Assembly: GCF_019285735.1 (NCBI RefSeq)
Contig: NZ_CP079107.1
Span: forward strand, 1 to 64,000
Direction: 5' to 3'
Origin: Paeniglutamicibacter sp. Y32M11
GTDB taxonomy: Bacteria > Actinomycetota > Actinomycetes > Actinomycetales > Micrococcaceae
DNA length: 64,000 nt
The notes under the pieces: generated by a model
Seen by the model: the letters and a program-made list of their open reading frames with translations, nothing else
Databases searched by the model: none
Told to the model about the DNA's origin: nothing
In this document: positions 12,556-20,768 of the stretch, one piece after another
How the letters are laid out: the number at the start of each line of letters is the position of its first letter
How positions within the stretch are numbered: position 1 is the stretch's first letter
Program-made: the position numbers and the translations under genes

Positions 12556-13539
12556 TTACTTCTTGGCGCGCGGACCTGGCTTCGGTGCGTCGTCCCCATC
12601 GCTTGCCTCGGTGGTCTTGTCCTGATTTGCCTCGAGTTCTTCCTCGGCCTTGTGCTTGGCCGTCGTAGACTCGGCCGAAACCTCGGCTGCCTTCTCGGAG
12701 ATTTTCTCCTTAGCTTCAGCAACCGCCTCGGCGGCGTTTTCCTTGGCCTGTTCGGCTGATTCTGCGACCTGTTCGCGAACTTCTTCAACGCTTGCCGGAG
12801 CCTCTACGGGGCCGCTGGCACGAACCGTGGTCGGCTCCACCGGGGTCGGGGTCTTCCACGGGTCATCGATGGGCTTGGATGCACGCCAGGCGGCTACGGC
12901 CGCGGCGCCAGCTGCAGCAACGACGGCAAAGACCAGCCACCCCTTTTTCTTCTTAGCGGGCTTCTGGACGTTTTCCAGCTCCTTGCTGACATGTCCAACT
13001 GCGGCATTAGCGCTGCTTTGGAGACGTTCGATGGTTTCGGGACTGGGGGTGATTTTTTCGGAAACTTGGGCAAGTGCCTCCGGCACCTTGGCCTGATCAA
13101 GCTTGCGTGCGGTGAATTCCGCAGCCTGACCAATCTTTTCGTTGGCGGCCGGCAGGTATTCGTTCAAGACGACGTCCCGGGCATGGCTCAACGCCGGAGT
13201 TGCCTTTCCGAGGGCCTCGTTCAGTGCAGGTGTGGCGCGATCGACAGCCTTCTGGACCCGTGGGGTTGCCTCGTCGATGGCGGCGGAAATCCGCGGACCG
13301 AGATTATCGAGGGAATCCTGAATCATGGGGCTGACCCTGGCCACGGTCTCGGAAAGCTCGTGTGCTGCCCAGTGCAAGCCCTCCTGAATCTTAGGTGATG
13401 CGCTCTCGATTCCTTTTTCAATGCGAGGAACAGCCCACTTCACAGCGGTGTCCACCTTCGGAGCGGCCCAATCCTTTGCCTGCTCCGCGCTGGTGGCAAC
13501 GCTTTCGCTAAAGTCCCGGGCAGTACGTTTCGACATCAC
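12556..13539 (-). CDS. Ala-rich single-pass membrane protein with nine 11-residue repeats
   Basis: 327 residues; GTG at 13539 or ATG at 13536, with AAGGGG upstream. Residues 26-124 are nine consecutive 11-mers starting at 26, 37, 48, 59, 70, 81, 92, 103 and 114, e.g. SPKIQEGLHWA, GPRISAAIDEA, TPRVQKAVDRA, TPALNEALGKA; eight of nine carry Pro at position 2. A Lys-rich patch (AKKKKG) precedes one membrane helix (about 203-220, GWLVFAVVAAAGAAAVAAW). The C-terminal part is a long Glu/Ala/Lys-rich, probably coiled-coil segment ending PRAKK. The basic side next to the helix suggests the repeat region is cytoplasmic. I do not recognise a named family; an amphipathic or lipid-contacting role is speculation. 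Confidence 0.85.
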   Translation of the reverse strand: MMSKRTARDFSESVATSAEQAKDWAAPKVDTAVKWAVPRIEKGIESASPKIQEGLHWAAHELSETVARVSPMIQDSLDNLGPRISAAIDEATPRVQKAVDRATPALNEALGKATPALSHARDVVLNEYLPAANEKIGQAAEFTARKLDQAKVPEALAQVSEKITPSPETIERLQSSANAAVGHVSKELENVQKPAKKKKGWLVFAVVAAAGAAAVAAWRASKPIDDPWKTPTPVEPTTVRASGPVEAPASVEEVREQVAESAEQAKENAAEAVAEAKEKISEKAAEVSAESTTAKHKAEEELEANQDKTTEASDGDDAPKPGPRAKK

Positions 13540-13700
13540 AGTGAACCCCTTCGATCGTTTCGTTTGCTTGGTCTTAGCCTACGACCTCACCGTAACTACG
13601 GCTATTGTCTGCCTCGCTGATCCCCCCACGAAATTCATTGTTCACTGAGCGCGTAGCCATTCGCTGCGGCGGTCAAGTCGGTCATGGAAGAATGACAGTC

Positions 13701-14246
13701 ATGACTGCAATCCCAACGCACACAGCCACCATCCACACCAACTTGGGCGACATCGTCGTGAACCTGTTCGGCAACCACGCCCCCAAGACCGTGAAGAACT
13801 TCGTTGGCCTGGCCAACGGTGAGCAGACCTGGACCGATCCGCGCAGCGGCGAGGAAAAGGTCAACACTCCGCTTTACAACGGCACGATCTTCCACCGCAT
13901 CATCTCCGACTTCATGATTCAGGGCGGCGATCCGCTGGGTCAGGGCACCGGCGGACCGGGCTACCGCTTCGACGACGAGATCAACCCCGACCTCGACTTC
14001 CGCGAACCGTACAAGCTGGCCATGGCCAACGCCGGCATCCAGATGGGTCAGGGGACCAACGGTTCCCAGTTCTTCATCACCTCGATCCCGACCACCTGGC
14101 TGCAGGGTAAGCACACCATCTTCGGTGATGTCACCGAGGAGGCTTCCCGCAAGCTCGTTGACGCACTGAACGTCGTTCCCACCGACGGCCGCGACAAGCC
14201 GCTGGAAGATGTTGTTATCTCCAGCATCGATATTGCAGCTGTCTAA
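13701..14246 (+). CDS. ppiA: Cyclophilin-type peptidylprolyl isomerase
   Basis: Catalyses cis-trans isomerisation of peptidyl-prolyl bonds. 181 residues from ATG at 13701, chosen because GGAAG at 13686-13690 is ten bases upstream; the ATG at 13692 is too close to it. Cyclophilin motifs: [39 protein letters not shown] (with the Gln and Phe of the active site) and a W at [10 protein letters not shown]. No signal peptide, so cytoplasmic. Position matches mycobacterial Rv0009 (ppiA). Confidence 0.95.
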   Translation: MTAIPTHTATIHTNLGDIVVNLFGNHAPKTVKNFVGLANGEQTWTDPRSGEEKVNTPLYNGTIFHRIISDFMIQGGDPLGQGTGGPGYRFDDEINPDLDFREPYKLAMANAGIQMGQGTNGSQFFITSIPTTWLQGKHTIFGDVTEEASRKLVDALNVVPTDGRDKPLEDVVISSIDIAAV

Positions 14247-14445
14247 TTTCTAGGTTCCGGCGCGACCTTTCGTGTCGTTGACCGCCAACGGCCCCGTCCG
14301 CCGTCCTTCTTCGTTTGTTCTTCACCTCGCCTTGCAAAGTGAATAACGATGCGGAGGGATGCGGCCGGGGCCGTTTTGCATGGTGGCACAGGACGAAACA
14401 CCAGAACACGATCCCGTGAACGAATTCAACAGGAGCATTACTTCC

Positions 14446-15309
14446 ATGTCATTTGGACTCCCCAACCCAAATCCGGCGGCCGCGCCTCCCGTGTGTCCAC
14501 GGCATACCGACCGCATTTCCTACGTGACCTGCCAGCGGTGTGCGCGGCCCATGTGCCCCGAATGCCAAGTGTCGGCAGCCGTGGGAACCCAGTGCGTGGA
14601 TTGTGTGCGAGAAGCCAGCAAAATGGTACCCAGCACCCGTACCGTCTTTGGCGGCAAGGCCACCGATGGGCGCCCCTTGGTGACCTATGCGTTGATCATC
14701 ATCAACGTTGTGGTGTTTGGCCTGCAAATGGTCTTCCCCGGCGTCACCAGCCACCTTGTTTATGCGGGTCTGTACACCAGTGGATATCTTGAACCCGAAC
14801 CCTGGCGCATGCTCACGTCGGTCTTCGCCCATTCAACGTCATTCGTCGGGCACATCGCCTTCAACATGTATGCGTTATACATCTGCGGACGTGTGCTGGA
14901 ACCCATGCTTGGCAGATTGCGCTTTATTGCCCTGTATCTCATCGCCGGGTTGGGAGGATCCGTGGCAGTTCTGCTCATCGCCGACCCCCGGGTACCCGTC
15001 CTTGGCGCCTCGGGAGCCGTCTTCGGCCTCTTTGCGGCGATGTTTGTCTTGTTCCGTGCACGTGGTGGACAGACGATCCAGTTGGTCATCCTCATTGCGA
15101 TCAACTTGGCCATCGGCTTCATCTTCCCCGGTATCGCCTGGCAGGCGCATGTTGGTGGACTGGTGTTGGGTGCCGCCAGTGCTGCTGTATTTGCCTATGC
15201 TCCTAAGGGGCCGCAACGCACCATGATGCAGTGGGCAGGAACGGCATTGTTGGTTCTCCTCGTGGTGGCCTTGACTTTCTACGGCGCTCTCAACATTCGA
15301 CTCCAGTAG
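14446..15309 (+). CDS. Rhomboid-family intramembrane serine protease with N-terminal Cys-rich zinc-binding-like domain
   Basis: 287 residues; ATG at 14446 with AGGAG ten bases upstream. An N-terminal Cys/His cluster (about residues 16-50: CPRH..., CQRC, CPEC, CVDC) resembles a B-box zinc finger. It is followed by six to seven membrane helices with the rhomboid catalytic pair: Ser189 in LGASGAVFG and His235 in WQAHVGG. A conserved HIAFNMYALYICG helix provides the HxxxN oxyanion element. Rhomboids cleave membrane helices of other proteins; the substrate is unknown. It lies directly upstream of a dense DnaA-box cluster. Confidence 0.93.
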   Translation: MSFGLPNPNPAAAPPVCPRHTDRISYVTCQRCARPMCPECQVSAAVGTQCVDCVREASKMVPSTRTVFGGKATDGRPLVTYALIIINVVVFGLQMVFPGVTSHLVYAGLYTSGYLEPEPWRMLTSVFAHSTSFVGHIAFNMYALYICGRVLEPMLGRLRFIALYLIAGLGGSVAVLLIADPRVPVLGASGAVFGLFAAMFVLFRARGGQTIQLVILIAINLAIGFIFPGIAWQAHVGGLVLGAASAAVFAYAPKGPQRTMMQWAGTALLVLLVVALTFYGALNIRLQ

Positions 15310-15334
15310 CCCCGTGGAGCAGGCAACAAGAAAA

Positions 15335-15369
15335 GTTGTCCACATTGGTTATCCACACTGTTAATAACT
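15335..15369 (+). repeat. DnaA-box module, copy 1 (copy 2 at 15615-15649)
   Basis: The two 35-bp copies lie exactly 280 bp apart in the same orientation. Each reads GTTGTCCACA, four spacer bases, TTATCCACACT, then GTTAATAACT. They match at 31 of 35 positions; all four differences are the spacer (TTGG versus AACC), so box sequences and 13-bp phasing are kept while the spacer is free. Confidence 0.92.
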
Positions 15370-15477
15370 CACAACCGTGTAATTCACATGAACCGGACCG
15401 GCTGTAGCGCCCGCGCTGACGCCGGTCCGATGTGTTTTCTGAACAAAAGCGAAGAATATGCACAATTTCATCCACAG

Positions 15478-15498
15478 CTGTGGATAACTTAGTGCACA
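15478..15498 (+). repeat. Second repeat family in the DnaA-box cluster (other copy 15737-15758)
   Basis: CTGTGGATAACTT followed by AGTGCACA here; the copy at 15737-15758 is identical except for one extra T (CTTTAG). Each contains a perfect reverse-orientation DnaA box and ends with GTGCAC. GTGCAC also occurs at 1496-1501 in the dnaA-dnaN gap. Confidence 0.88.
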
Positions 15499-15614
15499 AC
15501 CTGTGCAGTGTTGTGAAAGCTACTGACACGTAGAGTTAGGACGATTCTTCGAAAGTTTGAACGAATCCGCGAGAACATGCGGAAATTTAAGCTTTCCGGA
15601 CACCTCATGCTCTT

Positions 15615-15649
15615 GTTGTCCACAAACCTTATCCACACTGTTAATAACT
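15615..15649 (+). repeat. DnaA-box module, copy 2
   Basis: Second copy of the 35-bp module described at 15335-15369, with spacer AACC between the two boxes and the palindrome GTTAATAAC two bases after the second box. Confidence 0.92.
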
Positions 15650-15884
15650 TACGCACAGGCACCACGGGATAACTCAACCCCAACATTCCCCTTGGTCTTA
15701 GGTGTTTTAGGGTGAAACCCACAGCCTTATCCCCACCTGTGGATAACTTTAGTGCACAGCATGTTATTAAGTCTTGGGAAGATGTTTGTTGGACCTCTGG
15801 GCGGGAATCTTGAATCCTGAGAGACTGAACATTCCACACCCGTGCTTGTTATCCCCATATCCACAGCGAGACGAAAGGCAGACC

Positions 15885-16850
15885 GTGCGCCACGACTGGA
15901 TTCATCCCGAACACTTATCCGCATGGACCGCTTTGACCAACAAACTGGCGGAGGTCGATGACACCGAGGAATTCTATGAAGAGCAAGACCTAGCCGAGGA
16001 ACTCGCCGAACCTGGGGTTAATCCGGAGTTGGACACTCTGGGACTGTGGATTGACGGTGCCATGGTTGCATACGGGCAGCTTAGGTTGAGCGAGCACCTT
16101 CGCGACGGGCGAGGACGAGTTTTTATTGGGGGAGGCGTCGCGCCAGACTACCGAAAGCGCGGGCTTGGGACGGTCATCATGGGTGCCCTCGAGGCTAGGG
16201 CGGTGGAAAAGATGCGCGAAATCCACCCAGGCGTCGATTTCACCATCGATATGTGGGGAAATGCGCCGGGGCACAGCGCCTCAGCCTTTGCGGTGTCACG
16301 GGGCTATGAACCGGCACGACACTTCCAGGATATGGCCGTTACACCTGTCGAATTTCGCCGGCAGGATCGAACTCACGGAACGGCCACTAACTTACGCTTG
16401 GCTCACTATTCCGCTGATCTGGCTGAGCTGGTTCGGGAGCTGGACAATGAGGCATTCGCAGACCACTGGGGTTCCACGCCCAAAAGTGTTGCTGAATGGG
16501 ATGCCATGACGCGCGCGCGATCCTTCCGTAACGAATATTCTCGAATTTTGTTGGAGGTTGGGGATGGTCCCGATCAAGAGCGTGGGCTTTGTTATGTTCT
16601 GAGCGGTGAATGGGTGCCCAAGGAGCTCTATATTTCGCGCGTGGGCACGGCTCGATCCGCTCGCGGGCGCGGTTATGCCGCCTGGGCGCTCTCCACGGTT
16701 GTTGAGGCGGCCTTTGCTGGAGGCTATGTGAAAGTGGACCTTTCGGTGGACACGGAGAGCCCCACTGGAGCCGTGGGGCTCTATGAGCGTCTGGGTTTCG
16801 CGGTGGTTCGCCGAGGCACGATGTTTAGAAAGTCTTGCCTCGCCAGCTGA
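15885..16850 (+). CDS. GNAT acetyltransferase with two GNAT domains (MshD-like architecture)
   Basis: 321 residues from GTG at 15885 (AAAGG upstream). Both halves carry an acetyl-CoA-binding R-x-x-G-x-G/A loop: N-terminal VAPDYRKRGLGTVIMGALE and C-terminal VGTARSARGRGYAAWAL followed by GAVGLYERLGFAV. The tandem arrangement and length resemble mycothiol synthase (MshD), which acetylates the cysteinyl precursor of mycothiol, but many actinobacterial paralogues exist and I cannot assign the substrate. The gene abuts the DnaA-box cluster, so DnaA could influence its promoter (inference). Convergent with lysE. Confidence 0.85.
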   Translation: MRHDWIHPEHLSAWTALTNKLAEVDDTEEFYEEQDLAEELAEPGVNPELDTLGLWIDGAMVAYGQLRLSEHLRDGRGRVFIGGGVAPDYRKRGLGTVIMGALEARAVEKMREIHPGVDFTIDMWGNAPGHSASAFAVSRGYEPARHFQDMAVTPVEFRRQDRTHGTATNLRLAHYSADLAELVRELDNEAFADHWGSTPKSVAEWDAMTRARSFRNEYSRILLEVGDGPDQERGLCYVLSGEWVPKELYISRVGTARSARGRGYAAWALSTVVEAAFAGGYVKVDLSVDTESPTGAVGLYERLGFAVVRRGTMFRKSCLAS

Positions 16851-16884
16851 GTTAACGGTTTGAGAGCTCACGGTGAAGCCAAGA

Positions 16885-17502
16885 TCAGCCAAGAAGTGGG
16901 AGCAGTAGCGAGGTGGCGAGTACCGCCATGAGCGCTGCTATCACCGCATCGAGCACGCGCCAGGAACGCGGATTTGCGAAGAAGTTGCGCAGGTAGCGTG
17001 CGCCAAATCCGAGGGCGGTGAACCACAGTATGCTGCCGAGAACGGCACCGGCGCCGAAGATCCAGCGTCCGGGGTCCCCCTGGGCCGAGGCGATGGAACC
17101 GAGCAAAACAACGGTATCCAGATAGACGTGAGGATTGAGCCAGGTTAAAGCGAGCGCGGTCAGCACCACGGAGCCTCGTGTGCTCCGGGTTAGCACTGCG
17201 GAATCTTCTAACCCCCGGGGTTTGAGTGCCCGGCGTGCGGCAAAGAAGGCATAGACCAGCAGGAATCCAGCACCTCCAATGCGAGCAACGGTGATGAACC
17301 AAGGAGCGACGCTCAGTAAGCTGCCCAGTCCTGCAATACCGGCGAAAATGAGCAGAGCATCGGAGAACAGACAGATCAACACGGTGATGCCGATATGCTC
17401 CCGGCGAATTCCTTGTCGCAAGACGAAGGCATTTTGTGCGCCAATGGCAACGATTAAGGACAGGCCGGTAGCTATTCCGGTAATGAAGGGAAAGTAGGTC
17501 AC
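16885..17502 (-). CDS. lysE: LysE/ArgO-family basic amino acid exporter
   Basis: 205-residue membrane protein with about six helices. The N-terminal GIATGLSLIVAIGAQNAFVLRQGI is the LysE-family signature, and TWLNPHVYLDTVVLLGS is the conserved central motif (N-P-H). Exporters of this family remove excess L-lysine or L-arginine. It is divergent from a LysG-type regulator with 72 bp between starts, the same arrangement as lysE-lysG of Corynebacterium, which supports the substrate class. Confidence 0.93.
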   Translation of the reverse strand: MTYFPFITGIATGLSLIVAIGAQNAFVLRQGIRREHIGITVLICLFSDALLIFAGIAGLGSLLSVAPWFITVARIGGAGFLLVYAFFAARRALKPRGLEDSAVLTRSTRGSVVLTALALTWLNPHVYLDTVVLLGSIASAQGDPGRWIFGAGAVLGSILWFTALGFGARYLRNFFANPRSWRVLDAVIAALMAVLATSLLLPLLG

Positions 17503-17574
17503 CGATCGAGACTAGGTGGCGCAATAAAGCCATGTCTAGCTAAAGATTCTTAGTATCCCTTAGAATTCCTAACT

Positions 17575-18495
17575 ATGGACTTCCCCACGGAGCACCTTCA
17601 AACCTTCAAGACGGTAATCGAGGCGGGCACTCTGGAGAGTGCAGCTCGGGAACTGAACATCACGGCCTCCGCCGTCAGCCAGCGACTTAAGGCCCTAGAA
17701 AAGCAGGCCGGGAGCATCCTCTTCATTCGTTCTCGTCCGATCCGCACCACGGGCAGTGGCGATGTACTGCTCCGATTGGCCCGAGAGATGCAGCTGCTCT
17801 CGATCGAGGCGCAGCGGGCATTGGGGATGAAAGTTGGTGCTAAAAGGGAATCGAATCGCACACAGGTGAGTATCGCCGTCAATGCAGATTCGCTGGCCAG
17901 CTGGTTTGCCCCGGTATTTATAGGATTGGCTCATCAAGATCTGATGAACTGCGAGATCCTGCGAAACGATGAGGCACACTCCACTGAACTGCTTCGCTCG
18001 GGCAGGGTCATGGGCGCCGTGACCACCAAAGCCACGCCCGTACAGGGGTGCTCCTCGCTGTATCTGGGTACGATGCACTATCGGGCCATGGCCACGGCCC
18101 CGTTTAGACAGCGGTGGCTACCGGGTATCGAACCGCGGGCAGAACTAGCGGCGGCACCGATGGTGAGCTTCGACCGGACAGATGGGCTGCAACGGGATTT
18201 GCGCCGAGCCGTCATCGGCCCCGATCTCGATGTCGATCCGGTGGAACATTTCGTGCCAGACTCGCGTGTTTACGTCGCCTCAGTGGCGGCATCCCTGGGC
18301 TGGGGAATGATTCCCGATGTCCAGGTGCCGCTGGATGGGAGGTTGCAGAACTTAGACTCCGCGTGGACCAGCGACGTGCACCTCTATTGGCAGCGGTGGA
18401 AAGTTCCGTCTCAAACCTTGGAGCTACTCACCACACTGGTGGTGGATGCGGCTCGAGAGGCGGGATTGCAGCGGATGGAGAACACCGCACCCTGA
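17575..18495 (+). CDS. lysG: LysR-type regulator of the ArgP/LysG group
   Basis: 306 residues: N-terminal helix-turn-helix (about 6-63, LESAARELNITASAVSQRLKAL, with the LKALEKQAG recognition segment) and a C-terminal type 2 periplasmic-binding-fold effector domain. The group activates lysE/argO when Lys or Arg accumulates. Transcribed away from lysE; the 72-bp gap 17503-17574 must hold both promoters and the operator. It carries AT-rich TTAGTATCCCTTAGAATTCC just before the start, with no perfect LTTR box T-N11-A that I would single out. Confidence 0.92.
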   Translation: MDFPTEHLQTFKTVIEAGTLESAARELNITASAVSQRLKALEKQAGSILFIRSRPIRTTGSGDVLLRLAREMQLLSIEAQRALGMKVGAKRESNRTQVSIAVNADSLASWFAPVFIGLAHQDLMNCEILRNDEAHSTELLRSGRVMGAVTTKATPVQGCSSLYLGTMHYRAMATAPFRQRWLPGIEPRAELAAAPMVSFDRTDGLQRDLRRAVIGPDLDVDPVEHFVPDSRVYVASVAASLGWGMIPDVQVPLDGRLQNLDSAWTSDVHLYWQRWKVPSQTLELLTTLVVDAAREAGLQRMENTAP

Positions 18496-18593
18496 CCTCT
18501 GCACGGAACCTCGGTCATCCAGCAACGGCGCAGGGGACATCCGTGCCCACGGGTGGGAATGCTCCCGATGGCTTCTCCCCGAGATTCAGCTGG

Positions 18594-19103
18594 TTACTTG
18601 CTACCGCCGGGCGGACCCACAACTAACAAGACGGAGGTGACAACCGCAACTAAAACAATCCCTACAAGTGCAGCAAGTAGTGGCTTGCGCAGGGCGGTGG
18701 CCTGAAGTTTCTCCACGATGCCGTGCGGATCATCGCCGCCCGGTGCCAGGCGCCATGAGTCGCTGAGCATTCCACGACGCAGGATGGACCGCTCGAAGGG
18801 CAAAGTGGCGAAGGGAATGACGGCCGAGCCCATGCCGAGGAGTCCTTGCACGAAGCTCCAGCGTTCGTTAGCCCAGACGAAGATTGTCACCAAGATGTAG
18901 GAGATGAAAACCACGCCGTGGACCATGCCGAAGACCCTGACAAATGCGGGTAAATCCGCAGCGTACTTGAGGACCATGGAAATGATCAGCAAGGCCCATG
19001 TAACCATTTCCGCTGCTGCCAGAAAACCGTACAGGCGCTTGGGGGAGAGCTTGGAACGGGTGAGCACGGAAGCGGAACTTGTCTCTGGAGTGGGGCTAAC
19101 CAT
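18594..19103 (-). CDS. DUF3817 integral membrane protein
   Basis: 169 residues with four hydrophobic segments. The first three (about 25-45, 57-75 and 80-100) contain the DUF3817 pattern, including AEMVTWALLIISMVLKY and FGMVHGVVFISYILVT, and PFATLPFERSIL. The fourth is a C-terminal anchor (KPLLAALVGIVLVAVVTSVLLVV). Function unknown; the family is widespread in actinobacteria. Stands alone between lysG (convergent) and crgA. Confidence 0.85.
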   Translation of the reverse strand: MVSPTPETSSASVLTRSKLSPKRLYGFLAAAEMVTWALLIISMVLKYAADLPAFVRVFGMVHGVVFISYILVTIFVWANERWSFVQGLLGMGSAVIPFATLPFERSILRRGMLSDSWRLAPGGDDPHGIVEKLQATALRKPLLAALVGIVLVAVVTSVLLVVGPPGGSK

Positions 19104-19505
19104 AGTGCTGGCATGCCTTTCATAAAGTTGGTGTCAGCACGATGCGCATCTGTGAGGCACAAAATGGCGAGGCTGGGTGCAGCAAAGCGGGCGGGCGGCA
19201 CCCCTCGGAAGGGAAACCTCACGCTCTCGACGAACAAGATGACGACCGCAAAATGCGGAAGCTAGAACTCATCGTGCATTGCGTTTGTTGTCTTTGTCTT
19301 TGACTTCGGGAAGCGATCTGCCCTCGATGTTCTGGGGGCTCTGGAGACCTGCACCAAGATCGTGCGGTCTATTCTCTCCGTTACCGATTCACGACCGGTT
19401 CTCACCGAGTCTGGACTGGAGAACTAAGCAGACATTGGTTGAGGGCCGCGGAAGGGGTTACGGCGGTGAAACCGCCGGCAGCATCCGCGGATCGAAGAGT
19501 GGTAG
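19104..19505. other. 402-bp gap without a recognised gene
   Basis: Lies between the start of the DUF3817 gene and the end of crgA, both on the minus strand. It should contain the DUF3817 promoter at the left and the crgA terminator at the right. A short hairpin CGGCGGT-GAA-ACCGCCG (19461-19477) lies 29 bp past the crgA stop but has no T-run. Short reading frames here lack ribosome-binding sites and plausible composition. Confidence 0.6.
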
Positions 19506-19757
19506 CTAGCGCCAGCCGGTGGTCATGAAGAACCCGACCATGGCCAAGCCGAAGCCAATGACGATATTCCAGCCGCCGATTATCGGGATCGGCAGTACCG
19601 TCTGGGAGATGTAGTAGACCATGATCCAAATCAAGCCAAGGATCATCAGCCCAAACATGACAGGCTTGTACCACTTGGGCAATGGCTTGTCGTAGGTCTG
19701 AGCATCGCTGCCGCCTCGCGGCTTGTTGTTCTTGCGACGAGTCTTGGATTCAGGCAC
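19506..19757 (-). CDS. crgA: Cell division protein CrgA
   Basis: 83 residues from a GTG at 19757 (minus-strand AAGGAG upstream), normal size for CrgA. A charged N-terminus (SKTRRKNNKP) is followed by two membrane helices (about 33-53 and 60-79, ending MVGFFMTTGWR). The KPLPKWYKPVM segment is the conserved pre-helix motif. CrgA is an actinobacterial inhibitor or coordinator of septation that interacts with FtsZ, FtsQ and penicillin-binding proteins. It lies beside the pknAB/rodA operon, as in mycobacteria and streptomycetes. Confidence 0.94.
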   Translation of the reverse strand: MPESKTRRKNNKPRGGSDAQTYDKPLPKWYKPVMFGLMILGLIWIMVYYISQTVLPIPIIGGWNIVIGFGLAMVGFFMTTGWR

Positions 19758-19939
19758 TGCTGCTCCTTGGATGATCATCGGGCATCGACACGAACGAACG
19801 TGCACGTGCTCGACCGGTAGGCTTGTCACTGTGTCACAAGGAACTAGTTCCTCACGCCACACTTAGTTCCAATACTATCCGCTCTAACTGAAAGCCGCCG
19901 GGGTACAAGCTGCCCCGGAGAGCTGTGAGGGAAGTTCGT

Positions 19940-20758
19940 ATGACACGATTCGCAACGCCGTCGCGGCCCAAAGCGACCGTCAGGCAGCGACTCATGGGCG
20001 GATTCGGTGAAATTCTCATCACCTTGGGGATCCTGCTGATTCTCTTTGTTGGGTGGGAACTCTGGTGGACAAACCTCGACGCCGACCGCGCGCAATCTCA
20101 GGTGACGTCGGAGTTTTTGAAGGACCTCACCGTGGCAGCGCCGAACTTCAGCGATGCGCCGGAGAAGAACCCAAATCAGAACCCGAACGAAAACTCTAAC
20201 GAGGGTGATGAGCAAGGTGAAGAGCAGAGCAAGGACTTCGGACCTGCTCCCATCACCGCGATTCCGGGCGGGGAAACCTTCGGTATTTTCTATATCCCAC
20301 GATTCGGATCCAACTTTGCCCACCCCGTGACCAACGGCGTGGGCATGGATGTGCTGAACACCGTGGGTATCGGGCATTACCCGGACACCCAGTCACCTGG
20401 AGAACTCGGAAACTTTGCCGTTGCGGCGCACCGGCAAACCCACGGGCAGGTCTTTTGGGACATCGACAAATTCCAAGACGGTGACAAGATCTACTTGCAG
20501 ACACGCAAGGGCTTCTACACCTACGAATGGCGTAGTACGGAAATTGTTAGTCCTTCCGCCGGTGATGTGCTCTTCCCGGTACCGCATCGGCCGGGGGTCA
20601 AGCCAACGACGTCCATCCTCACCATGACTAGTTGTCACCCGCCATTTACTACCCGTATGCGCATCATCGCGTACTCGGAGCTCGAATCGTGGCGGCCTGC
20701 CGATGCCGGCGCCCCGGCTGAAATTGCCGACTTGGTGCAAAAGACGATGGGTAACTAG
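19940..20758 (+). CDS. srtE: Class E sortase
   Basis: 272 residues; ATG at 19940 preferred (AGGGAAG five bases upstream) over the GTG at 19925. N-terminal membrane anchor (about 22-42, EILITLGILLILFVGWELWW). An acidic, Asn-rich linker (about 75-103) precedes the sortase domain with VAAHRQTHG (catalytic His), Cys232 in TMTSCHPP and the catalytic Arg in TTRMRI. Class E sortases attach LAXTG-type proteins to peptidoglycan in actinobacteria. No pilin or LAXTG substrate gene lies nearby, so it is probably the housekeeping sortase. Confidence 0.93.
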   Translation: MTRFATPSRPKATVRQRLMGGFGEILITLGILLILFVGWELWWTNLDADRAQSQVTSEFLKDLTVAAPNFSDAPEKNPNQNPNENSNEGDEQGEEQSKDFGPAPITAIPGGETFGIFYIPRFGSNFAHPVTNGVGMDVLNTVGIGHYPDTQSPGELGNFAVAAHRQTHGQVFWDIDKFQDGDKIYLQTRKGFYTYEWRSTEIVSPSAGDVLFPVPHRPGVKPTTSILTMTSCHPPFTTRMRIIAYSELESWRPADAGAPAEIADLVQKTMGN

Positions 20759-20768
20759 GACACCTCAT

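Larger units (their letters stand above)
15336..15865. other. Second DnaA-box cluster (putative origin element or DnaA-binding locus)
   Basis: Non-coding gap of 575 bp (15310-15884). Perfect DnaA boxes: TTATCCACA at 15349-15357 and 15629-15637; TGTGGATAA at 15479-15487 and 15738-15746. One-mismatch boxes: TTGTCCACA at 15336-15344 and 15616-15624, TCATCCACA at 15468-15476 (head to head with the 15479 box), TTATCCCCA at 15727-15735 and 15849-15857, ATATCCACA at 15857-15865. Boxes lie in both orientations. TTGTCCACA is a preferred variant in high-GC actinobacteria (Streptomyces). GTTAATAAC at 15360-15368 and 15640-15648 is a palindrome also found in the dnaA-dnaN gap. The last box ends 19 bp before the next start codon. 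Confidence 0.9.

Noticed and set aside
19279-19509. A 76-codon frame in the gap before crgA
   Set aside because: TTG start without a ribosome-binding site, and low-quality composition; no family resemblance.
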